21,892 nt of DNA, taken from an uncultured Veillonella sp. (GTDB lineage Bacteria; Bacillota; Negativicutes; Veillonellales; Veillonellaceae). The stretch's first letter is position 1; every line of letters starts with the position of its first letter. This document shows positions 14,787 to 21,892 of this stretch, piece by piece. The position numbers and the translations under genes are program-made. The stretch lies in contig URPV01000018.1 in the NCBI GenBank assembly GCA_900549805.1, forward strand, positions 1 to 21,892, given 5' to 3'. Below the pieces are notes generated by a model that saw only the letters and a program-made list of their open reading frames with translations, did not search any database and was not told where the DNA came from.

Positions 14787-17700
14787 ATGGCTATGCACCG
14801 CTTATTTGTCCGCAAACGTTCTGAATTTGCTTACGAGGCTGACCAAGTACTACGGACTTTACGAGAGGACTTGTCCATTCCTGTGCAGTCTGTCACCCTC
14901 TATAAGCGCTACGACATCGAGGGCTTGGACGACAAGGACCTAGACCAAGCTAAGGAGCTCATCTTCTCCGAACCGCCAGTAGACCAAGTCTTCACAGACT
15001 TACCACACGAGGAAGGTGCCTTCGTATTCGCTGTAGAATACCTGCCCGGTCAATATGACCAAGGAGCTGATTCTGCCGAGCAATGCTTATCTATGCTCAC
15101 ACTTAAACAAGGTTATCAGGTCCGAATAGCCCAAGTCTTTTCTATCCAAGGCCCTCTAACAGAGGACCAAAAGAAGGCTATCAAGGCTTACTTCATCAAC
15201 CCTGTGGACTCCCGCCAAGCTACTATGTCCCTTCCTACTAGCCTCCAACTAGACCTAGAAGAGCCACAATCGATTCCTCGTATGGATGGCTTTACCCATT
15301 GGAACCAAGACCAACTAGATGCATTCATCAAAGAAGAAGGGCTAGCCATGACCCTAGCTGATGCCCTCCTCATCCAGGATTACTTTAAGAACCAAGAGGG
15401 GCGTGATCCCAGTCAAACTGAAATCAAGGTCCTCGATACCTACTGGTCTGACCACTGCCGTCACACCACCTTTATGACCGAACTAGCCCAAGTAACCATC
15501 GACAAAGGCCGTTTTAACAGCCCTATTGAGCAGGCCTATCAAGCCTACCAAGAGGGACGAAAACAGATCTATTCCAGTAAGACTAAGGCCTCATCTCTCA
15601 TGGATATGGCTACCTTGGCTACCAAAGAACTCAAAGCCCAAGGACTCCTCGGTAACTTGGATGAGTCCGATGAAATCAACGCTTGTACCATTATCGTCCC
15701 CGTAGATGTGGACGGCCAAGAAGAAGAGTGGCTCCTCCTCTTTAAGAACGAGACCCATAACCACCCTACAGAAATCGAACCTTTTGGCGGTGCTGCTACC
15801 TGCCTAGGTGGTTGCATCCGCGATCCACTCTCTGGTCGGGCCTATGTCTACCAAGCTATGCGGATTACCGGCGCTGGTGACCCCCGTACTAGCTTAGACC
15901 AAACCTTAGCAGGCAAACTTCCTCAACGACGTATCACACAAGGGGCAGCTAAAGGATATTCCTCTTACGGCAACCAAATCGGTCTAGCAACAGGTGAAGT
16001 CAAAGAATACTACCATCCTGGCTATGTGGCTAAACGCATGGAAATCGGTGCTGTTATCGGTGCCGTTCCCCGCGCTCATGTACGACGCGAAGCCCCTAAA
16101 CCTGGTGATGTGGTCATGCTCATTGGCGGTAAAACCGGCCGTGATGGCTGTGGTGGCGCCACTGGGTCCTCTAAGGAGCACACCATGGAGTCCCTAAGCT
16201 CCTGCGGAGCAGAAGTACAAAAGGGCAACCCTCTTACGGAACGAAAAATCCAACGCCTCTTCCGCCAACCAGAAGTCACCCAATTAATTAAACGCTGCAA
16301 TGACTTTGGTGCGGGCGGCGTCTCTGTAGCCATCGGCGAACTAACTGACGGCTTGGACATCAATTTAGACTTAATTCCCAAAAAATATGCTGGCTTGGAT
16401 GGGACAGAGCTAGCCATCTCTGAATCTCAAGAACGGATGGCCTGCGTCATCGAAAAGGATAAGGCTGACCTCTTCAAGTCCTATTGTGACCAAGAAAACT
16501 TAGAATGCACCCAAGTAGCTCTTGTAACCGATACAAATCGCCTCGTCATGCATTGGAAGGGATCCCCTATCGTAGATATCTCCCGGGACTTTCTCAACAC
16601 AAATGGGGCCAAGCAAGAACAAGCAGTCCACATAGGCTTACCACAAGGCCCATCCTACTTTGCCCAAAGAGAAGCGCCTGTGACAGATTTTAAAGGCCAA
16701 TGGTTAAGCACCTTATCCGACCTTAATGTAGGATCCCAGGAAGGCCTTTTGAGTCGCTTCGACTCCACCGTAGGTGCGGGCACGGTTCTCATGCCCCTGT
16801 CTGGTAAATACCAAAAAACACCTGTTCAAGGGATGGCAGCCAAGCTCCCCGTTCGGCATGGTCAAACCAATACAGCGTCTGTCATGACCCACGGTTTTAA
16901 CCCAGATCTAGCCTCTTGGTCTCCCTTCCATGGAGCCCAATTTGCCATTCTTCTTTCTGTTGCCAAAGGGGTTACTATGGGGGCCCACCGCCAGGATATG
17001 TATCTGACCCTTCAAGAATATTTTGAAAGTCTCCGCCAAAATCCTCATGCTTGGGGCAAACCTACCGCCGCCCTCTTAGGGGCCTACCAAGCACAAAAGG
17101 AACTTAATATCGCTGCTATCGGTGGTAAGGACTCCATGTCCGGTACCTTCATGGACTTAACCGTGCCACCTAGCCTGGTATCGTTTGCAATCGCTACGGC
17201 ACCAGTTGACCGCATTATCAGTCCAGATCTCAAGGGAACTGGCCACCGCCTGATTCTCTTAAAGTTTCCTCGCACCTTTGATGAAGCCCCTGATTGGAGA
17301 GCCTTCAAGACCAATTGCGACCTCTTACAAAAAGAAATCGACGAGGGCCGCGTCTATTCCGCCTACACAATCGATGAAGGTGGCCTGGCTGAAGCTATCA
17401 CCAAGATGGCCTTAGGCAATCGCATAGGGGTCACAATCGACGACTACGCAGGGACCTCCCTATTCAATGCTAACTTAGGGTTTTTCCTCTTCGAGGTAGA
17501 TATCACGGCAGTTAACCACCTCCTTGAAAAAGAGGGAACCCAGGTGATTGGCGTAACCCAAGAAGAGCCGGTCATCCAGTGGAAGGACCAAGTCATTAGC
17601 TTGGATCAAGCTCAAGCAGCCTACGAGGGTACTTTACAACATATCTTCCCACTAGAAGCAACCTCCACCAAAGAAGCTTGCCCACTGCCTCTTTACGAGC

Positions 17701-18542
17701 AAACAAGCGTGCCTATTACTGGTCCAAAATCCCTAGAAGGCGCTAAACCTAAGGTCCTCATTCCGGTATTCCCAGGTACCAACTGCGAATATGACTCTGC
17801 TCGTACCTTTGAACGCGCTGGCGCCCAAACAGAAATCCTCGTCATCCGCAACCAAAGCATTGCGGACTTGGAAGAATCCATCCAAGCGATCAAGGCCAAG
17901 TTGGAGGCCTCACAAATTCTCTTCTTCCCTGGTGGTTTCTCTGCTGGCGATGAACCAGATGGATCTGGTAAATTTATGGCCACCCTCTTCCGCAACCCCT
18001 ACCTAACAGACGCGCTAGAAGACCTTCTCTACCAACGCGATGGTCTGGCTCTAGGGATTTGTAACGGCTTCCAGGCCCTCATTAAACTGGGTCTCCTTCC
18101 AGGAGGACACGTGAGCCCTCTCAGAGAGGATTCTCCGACTTTAACCCACAATACCATCGGTCGCCACCTATCCAGCATGGTAAACACCAAGGTTATTTCC
18201 ACCATGTCCCCGTGGATGTCGGCTGTAAAAACCGGTGACATCTTCACCGTTCCTATTTCTCATGGAGAAGGTCGTTTTGTAGCAAGCCCAGACCAAGTAT
18301 CTACGTTGGCTCAAAATGGCCAGATAGCTACTCAGTACGTGGACTACCAAGGCCAGGCTACTATGGATGCCCGTTTCAACCCTAACCAGTCCGTCTATGC
18401 GATTGAAGGAATTTTCAGTCCTGACGGTCGTGTCTTTGGCAAGATGGCCCATAGCGAACGCTGTGGACATGGGATTAGTAAAAACGTCCCTGGCAATCAC
18501 CATATGCCTATCTTCGAATCAGGTGTCACCTATTTCAAATAA
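14787..18542 (+). CDS. purL: Single-chain phosphoribosylformylglycinamidine synthase
   Basis: 1251 residues from the start chosen by its ribosome site (protein begins MAMHRLFVRKRSEF). It makes FGAM from FGAR, glutamine and ATP. The long form joins, in order, a PurS-like N-terminal part (about 1-150), a linker with SDHCRHTTF near 221, two AIRS-like synthetase halves with NETHNHPTEIEPFGG near 320, and a C-terminal glutaminase from about residue 987. The glutaminase has FFPGGFSAGDE, the nucleophile Cys1092 in GICNGFQ, and His1222 and Glu1224 in AHSER. One gene thus replaces purS, purQ and purL of Bacillus. It lies apart from the purine operon, on the opposite strand, divergent from a LysR-type regulator. 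No clear terminator follows, so some transcripts may continue into the flavodiiron gene. Confidence 0.97.
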   Translation: MAMHRLFVRKRSEFAYEADQVLRTLREDLSIPVQSVTLYKRYDIEGLDDKDLDQAKELIFSEPPVDQVFTDLPHEEGAFVFAVEYLPGQYDQGADSAEQCLSMLTLKQGYQVRIAQVFSIQGPLTEDQKKAIKAYFINPVDSRQATMSLPTSLQLDLEEPQSIPRMDGFTHWNQDQLDAFIKEEGLAMTLADALLIQDYFKNQEGRDPSQTEIKVLDTYWSDHCRHTTFMTELAQVTIDKGRFNSPIEQAYQAYQEGRKQIYSSKTKASSLMDMATLATKELKAQGLLGNLDESDEINACTIIVPVDVDGQEEEWLLLFKNETHNHPTEIEPFGGAATCLGGCIRDPLSGRAYVYQAMRITGAGDPRTSLDQTLAGKLPQRRITQGAAKGYSSYGNQIGLATGEVKEYYHPGYVAKRMEIGAVIGAVPRAHVRREAPKPGDVVMLIGGKTGRDGCGGATGSSKEHTMESLSSCGAEVQKGNPLTERKIQRLFRQPEVTQLIKRCNDFGAGGVSVAIGELTDGLDINLDLIPKKYAGLDGTELAISESQERMACVIEKDKADLFKSYCDQENLECTQVALVTDTNRLVMHWKGSPIVDISRDFLNTNGAKQEQAVHIGLPQGPSYFAQREAPVTDFKGQWLSTLSDLNVGSQEGLLSRFDSTVGAGTVLMPLSGKYQKTPVQGMAAKLPVRHGQTNTASVMTHGFNPDLASWSPFHGAQFAILLSVAKGVTMGAHRQDMYLTLQEYFESLRQNPHAWGKPTAALLGAYQAQKELNIAAIGGKDSMSGTFMDLTVPPSLVSFAIATAPVDRIISPDLKGTGHRLILLKFPRTFDEAPDWRAFKTNCDLLQKEIDEGRVYSAYTIDEGGLAEAITKMALGNRIGVTIDDYAGTSLFNANLGFFLFEVDITAVNHLLEKEGTQVIGVTQEEPVIQWKDQVISLDQAQAAYEGTLQHIFPLEATSTKEACPLPLYEQTSVPITGPKSLEGAKPKVLIPVFPGTNCEYDSARTFERAGAQTEILVIRNQSIADLEESIQAIKAKLEASQILFFPGGFSAGDEPDGSGKFMATLFRNPYLTDALEDLLYQRDGLALGICNGFQALIKLGLLPGGHVSPLREDSPTLTHNTIGRHLSSMVNTKVISTMSPWMSAVKTGDIFTVPISHGEGRFVASPDQVSTLAQNGQIATQYVDYQGQATMDARFNPNQSVYAIEGIFSPDGRVFGKMAHSERCGHGISKNVPGNHHMPIFESGVTYFK

Positions 18543-18614
18543 GGATTTTTAAGTCTTCTAAATTGATTTCCTAAATAGAACTCCAATAGATATGGTCATA
18601 TAACTTTTAGAATA

Positions 18615-18643
18615 TTGATTATTATCGAATATGTGCGTAAAAT
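18615..18643 (+). promoter_or_regulatory. Promoter of the flavodiiron gene with an FNR-like half-match
   Basis: TTGATT (18615-18620), 17 bp, TAAAAT (18638-18643). The start is near 18650. The -35 region reads TTGAT-TATT-ATCGA (18615-18628), one base short of the FNR consensus TTGAT-N4-ATCAA. That could be chance in AT-rich DNA. A small hairpin (GAGTC-TATG-GACTC, 18668-18681) lies in the leader. Confidence 0.5.
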
Positions 18644-18718
18644 AATAAGGTAATCTATTAAGAACGAGAGTCTATGGACTCCTACTATTGAGAGGTCTAT
18701 TCCCAGAAAGGATTTCCC

Positions 18719-19951
18719 ATGAAATTAGCACAACAAGTTACAGAACATATCTACTGGATTGGCTCTAATGACTGGAAGACAGAACGCTTTGAAAATCTCT
18801 TCCCATTGCCAAACGGGGTAACCTACAATTCCTACTTCATCGATGATGAAAAGACAGCTATCATCGACACAGTAGATGAATCTATCCGCCGCGAGTTCTT
18901 TGAAAATGTCCTCAAGCTTCTCGATGGCCGCCAATTGGACTACTTGGTTATCAACCACATGGAACCAGACCACGGTGCGGGTATCATGGAATTGGTACGC
19001 CTCTATCCAAATATCAAAATTATTGGTACTGCCACTACCTTCCGCATGTGCCAACAATTCTTTAACGATGATTTCAAGAACAATCAAATCGTTGTTAAAG
19101 ACGGCGATATCACAGACCTCGGCAAGCATAAGCTCGTAACTTACACTATGCCTATGGTTCACTGGCCTGAAGTAACAGCTACCTATGAAAGTACAACAGG
19201 GACCCTCTTCTCTGCTGATGCCTTCGGCTCCTTTGGCGTTTTGCACGGCAATATCTTTGCCGATCAAATCGACTTTAAATCTGAATTTGAAGACGAAGCC
19301 CGCCGCTACTACACCAACATCGTTGGTAAATACGGCCCACAAGTACAAAATGCCATCAAGAAGTTGTCTTCTTTGGAAATCAATACCATTGCCTCTCTTC
19401 ATGGTCCAATCTGGCGCACACCTGAAACCGTACAATATATCCTTGAAAAGTATATGTACTGGTCTACCTACAACGCAGAAGAACAAGGGGTTGTCATCGC
19501 CTTTGGTTCCATGTACGGCAACACAGCCAACATGGCCCAACACTTAGCTAAACTGCTCTCCCTTCGCGGCATCAACAATATCAAGATGTACGACGTTTCT
19601 AAAACAGATCCATCCTACATCATCTCCGATGCTTGGAAATACTCCAACCTCGTTTGTGTAGCCCCAACCTACAATCTAAACCTCTATCTATCCATGGAAA
19701 AATTCTTGCATGAATTATCCGCCTTGAACTTCGCTAACCACCATGTATCCATCGTGGGCAACCACACATGGGCATCTGCAGCGGCTAAGCGCATGGTTGA
19801 GCTCTTCACTAACGACTTCAAGAATGTAGACATTGTAGGGGAAGTATTGGATATCAAATCCGCTTTACATGAGGCCGACTATCCTAAATTCGAAGCCCTC
19901 GCTGATGCTATTGCAGAGTCCGTAAAGACAACTGAAATCCAAAATTTCTAA
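18719..19951 (+). CDS. fprA: A-type flavoprotein (flavodiiron protein, oxygen or nitric oxide reductase)
   Basis: 410 residues, the standard two-domain class. The N-terminal metallo-beta-lactamase-like domain carries all diiron ligands: His80-x-Glu82-x-Asp84-His85, His148, Asp167 and His228. The C-terminal flavodoxin domain begins near residue 257 with IAFGSMYGNTANMA, which binds FMN phosphate. Family members reduce O2 to water or NO to N2O using rubredoxin or similar electron donors, protecting anaerobes. No C-terminal rubredoxin domain is present, so an external donor is needed. The ribosome site is AGAAAGGA, 6 nt before the ATG. The gene has its own promoter and a terminator at 20008. Confidence 0.93.
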   Translation: MKLAQQVTEHIYWIGSNDWKTERFENLFPLPNGVTYNSYFIDDEKTAIIDTVDESIRREFFENVLKLLDGRQLDYLVINHMEPDHGAGIMELVRLYPNIKIIGTATTFRMCQQFFNDDFKNNQIVVKDGDITDLGKHKLVTYTMPMVHWPEVTATYESTTGTLFSADAFGSFGVLHGNIFADQIDFKSEFEDEARRYYTNIVGKYGPQVQNAIKKLSSLEINTIASLHGPIWRTPETVQYILEKYMYWSTYNAEEQGVVIAFGSMYGNTANMAQHLAKLLSLRGINNIKMYDVSKTDPSYIISDAWKYSNLVCVAPTYNLNLYLSMEKFLHELSALNFANHHVSIVGNHTWASAAAKRMVELFTNDFKNVDIVGEVLDIKSALHEADYPKFEALADAIAESVKTTEIQNF

Positions 19952-20007
19952 TCACTCCTAGTAGCCAGGATGAAAATTCTAACACCTACTATAAGAGGCT
20001 TTCATAC

Positions 20008-20036
20008 ATCGCCCTTCCTCTGGAGGGGCGATTTTT
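20008..20036 (+). terminator. Terminator of the flavodiiron gene
   Basis: A 9-bp stem (20008-20016 with 20024-20032, one G-U pair) with a 7-nt loop, followed by a short T-run. It lies 57 nt past the stop codon. Confidence 0.85.
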
Positions 20037-20105
20037 CATAGGACCGTGCTATACTAATACAGATATACACATACTCAGAATCCATTAAGCAGAAAGAAAC
20101 CGATA

Positions 20106-21617
20106 ATGAAATTCTACACGGACCAGCAAAAACACGATGTTCTGGACCAACCTTTTGCCCAGATTTATCGCAAAATAAATGTCCTCCTCACCGTAGGAGA
20201 ACTTCTAATGGAAAATGGGGCCAATACCTCCTATATGATTCAACAGATGCATAAAGCTTCAGCCTTTATGGGAATCCCTAAGGAATATTTGAGCATTCAC
20301 GTGACCTACACAACTCTTATGATCAACGTGTCCCACGAAAAACACTCCTATACCTCCTTTAGAAAAACCCCTAAACACGGTGTTAATATGACAGTGGTTT
20401 ATGCGGTAACCAATGTCCTTTGGCGGGCGCTCGAACGAAATTACTCCTTAGAATCCCTAGAACACGCCCTAGCCCATATTCAGCAATATCCACCATCCTA
20501 TTCCGTCCCTGTGAAAGCCTTAGCTTCCGCAGCGGCCTGTGGCGGGTTCTCTATTCTCTTTGGGGGCACCATGGCCTCAGCCCTCATGACCATCGTATGT
20601 GCCTTTCTAGGTTTTATGGCTCGCCACCTGTGCTTTAAAAACCATATCAATCCCTATGTAGCTACCATGGTGGCCACCTTTGTCTGTATGGTATCATCCT
20701 ACGGTTTTTATAAGATCATTCCCGATCAATCACTGGTCTACACCATCATATCCTGCACCCTCTTTATGATTCCGGGAATCCCCTTAATCAATGGGATTAT
20801 CGATATCATCTCCGACCACTTCATGGCCGGTGTCACCCGCCTCATGTCAACCCTTCTCATCATGTCATCCATGTCCCTGGGGATTGCCATCATGCTCCAG
20901 TTCAATATTGATACAACCTTCTTCTTCGCAGGTATCAAACCAAATTATGTCCTTATTGAGCAACTCCTAGCAGGTTTCGCAGCCGCTACCCTCTTTGCGG
21001 TCATCTTTAATACCCCGTACCGCCTCTTGCCTTATATAGGTCTAGGAGGTATTGTCTGCGTGGGTGTCCGTAATATCCTCTTTATCGATGTAAACTTACC
21101 CCTCGCCGCTGCTTCTTTCATTGGATCGGCTGTATCAGCCCTCCTCATAGCCCGTATCACAGCTTATCTCAAGGGGTCGACTACCATCATGATTATCGCC
21201 TCTGTCATCCCTTTGATTCCAGGCGTCCTCCTATACCGCTTCATCTCTGATGCCTTCCAATTTTCTACCCTATCCATAACTGATATTCAAGCTTGGTTAC
21301 AAGTTGGTATAACGGGTTTCTTAACAGTTATCGGCATCGCCTCTGGGGCTGCCGTTCCTAACATACTGGCAGATCGTACTATCAACCGTCTCCGTCAGGC
21401 CCGGATTGACTCAGCTCTCAAGCATCGGCAAGAACTCAGTGAAATGACAGAATGCACAAGCACGAAAGACGGTCACTTTGTATGCCGTATTCCATCGGAG
21501 GGCAAGGAATTCATAAGCCCAGAGGCAGGTCCAGACTCCGTTCGTGAATTGGTTGATCAAGAATTGGATACAGTCTTTTCACAACTCATGGAAAAAAATA
21601 CGCCTAAGGATAAGTAA
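20106..21617 (+). CDS. ThrE-type threonine/serine exporter family protein
   Basis: 503 residues. The cytoplasmic N-terminal part shows the DUF1212/ThrE signature: LLTVGELLMENGANTSYMIQQM, then the HVTYTTLMINV strand and FRKTPKHGVNM. From about residue 135 there are about ten hydrophobic helices, the first half matching ThrE and the second half (from about 280) matching the short ThrE_2/DUF3815 part, so both modules are fused in one chain. The charged C-terminal tail of about 70 residues is hydrophilic and not recognised. The family exports threonine and serine by proton antiport in Corynebacterium (known). The true substrate here is not shown. The gene stands alone between terminators. A TATACT box near 20050 is a possible -10. 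Confidence 0.85.
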   Translation: MKFYTDQQKHDVLDQPFAQIYRKINVLLTVGELLMENGANTSYMIQQMHKASAFMGIPKEYLSIHVTYTTLMINVSHEKHSYTSFRKTPKHGVNMTVVYAVTNVLWRALERNYSLESLEHALAHIQQYPPSYSVPVKALASAAACGGFSILFGGTMASALMTIVCAFLGFMARHLCFKNHINPYVATMVATFVCMVSSYGFYKIIPDQSLVYTIISCTLFMIPGIPLINGIIDIISDHFMAGVTRLMSTLLIMSSMSLGIAIMLQFNIDTTFFFAGIKPNYVLIEQLLAGFAAATLFAVIFNTPYRLLPYIGLGGIVCVGVRNILFIDVNLPLAAASFIGSAVSALLIARITAYLKGSTTIMIIASVIPLIPGVLLYRFISDAFQFSTLSITDIQAWLQVGITGFLTVIGIASGAAVPNILADRTINRLRQARIDSALKHRQELSEMTECTSTKDGHFVCRIPSEGKEFISPEAGPDSVRELVDQELDTVFSQLMEKNTPKDK

Positions 21618-21668
21618 TCATTTCTAAAATTCCAGGTAGCTATCAATCATCACAAGAACTTACATAAG

Positions 21669-21707
21669 AAAAGACCCTACAGGATTCTCCTGTAGGGTCT
21701 TTTTTCT
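21669..21707 (+). terminator. Terminator of the ThrE-type gene
   Basis: A 16-bp stem (21669-21684 with 21688-21703), a TTC loop and a T-run to 21705. It may also act on the minus strand because of A-rich flanking bases. Confidence 0.92.
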
Positions 21708-21792
21708 ATCCTATATAAATTTCCAATATAAATATTTAAATAAGTCAATTCTCATGAACACTCGTTATGCGTAGGCTTCTCAGTATTTTGAC

Positions 21793-21831
21793 AAATAAAA
21801 AATAAGCAATGACAAGGTCATTGCTTATTTT
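21793..21831 (-). terminator. Terminator after tRNA-Ser
   Basis: A 15-bp stem (21831-21817 with 21813-21799) and a 3-nt loop, followed in the minus-strand RNA by a U-rich tail. It starts 5 nt past the CCA end of the tRNA. Confidence 0.85.
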
Positions 21832-21836
21832 ACTTA

Positions 21837-21892
21837 TGGCGGAGAGTCAGGGATTTGAACCCTGGAGACGCTTTTGACGCCTACACGAATTC
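21837..21892 (-). tRNA. tRNA-Ser, 3' part (5' part beyond the window)
   Basis: On the minus strand the gene ends CTCTCC-G-CCA with encoded CCA and a G discriminator. Just before it is a clean T arm (CAGGG-TTCAAAT-CCCTG). A long variable arm (GGCGT-loop-GCGTC pairing, about 21868-21882) marks a class II tRNA. A class II tRNA with G discriminator and GGAGAG-type acceptor pairing indicates serine rather than leucine. The anticodon lies at or past the window edge, so the isoacceptor is unknown. Confidence 0.75.

Noticed and set aside
18725..19543. A 272-codon minus-strand open frame inside the flavodiiron gene
   Set aside because: It is a shadow of a strongly recognised coding region with all catalytic residues. 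The antisense product matches nothing and has no start signals.
1..21892. CRISPR arrays, insertion sequences, prophage or attachment sites
   Set aside because: No direct-repeat arrays, transposase-like frames or terminal repeats were seen. The partial tRNA-Ser has no adjacent integrase in the window.

Overview
The window looks like chromosomal DNA from an anaerobic, low-to-mid-GC Firmicutes-lineage bacterium, most likely a member of the Negativicutes (Veillonella-like). This is inferred from gene content: a one-chain PurL of about 1250 residues, a PurF with the four cysteines of the oxygen-sensitive Fe-S type, an anaerobic carbon-monoxide-dehydrogenase-family protein, a flavodiiron protein, strong AGGAGG ribosome sites and sigma-70-type promoters. 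The genus is not proven.

Layout. Positions 1-264 (-) hold the start of an isochorismate-synthase-like gene. A small cupin gene (434-787, +) follows and shares a strong terminator with a convergent two-gene transcript (4510-918, -). That transcript encodes a YeiH-type membrane transporter and a CooS-family protein with an N-terminal tail of 21 histidines in 41 residues and an Asp where the canonical active-site cluster has a Cys. Next come seven purine genes on the minus strand, purE-purC-purF-purM-purN-purH-purD (12126-4968). They are tightly packed or overlapping, with one promoter before purE, a translated-looking leader with a terminator hairpin (12240-12142), and a terminator after purD. 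A small YbjN-like gene (12982-12518, -) lies upstream. A LysR-type regulator and xpt (14646-13093, -) are divergent from purL (14787-18542, +). The LysR and purL promoters overlap face to face on one 27-bp palindrome. A flavodiiron protein gene, a ThrE-type exporter gene and the 3' part of a tRNA-Ser (-) complete the window.

How the genes work together. PurF, PurD, PurN, PurL, PurM, PurE, PurC and PurH cover every step from PRPP to IMP except the adenylosuccinate lyase (PurB) step. No purK, purB, purA or gua gene is present. Xpt supplies the salvage route from xanthine to XMP. The arrangement suggests two separate controls: leader attenuation for the purE operon, and a LysR-type regulator for purL and xpt.

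The best candidates for something undescribed are (1) the purE leader, where an 18-codon reading frame ends directly against the terminator stem, (2) the LysR/purL/xpt module with its shared operator-promoter palindrome, and (3) the CooS-family protein that combines a putative nickel-binding His tail with a non-canonical active-site ligand set.
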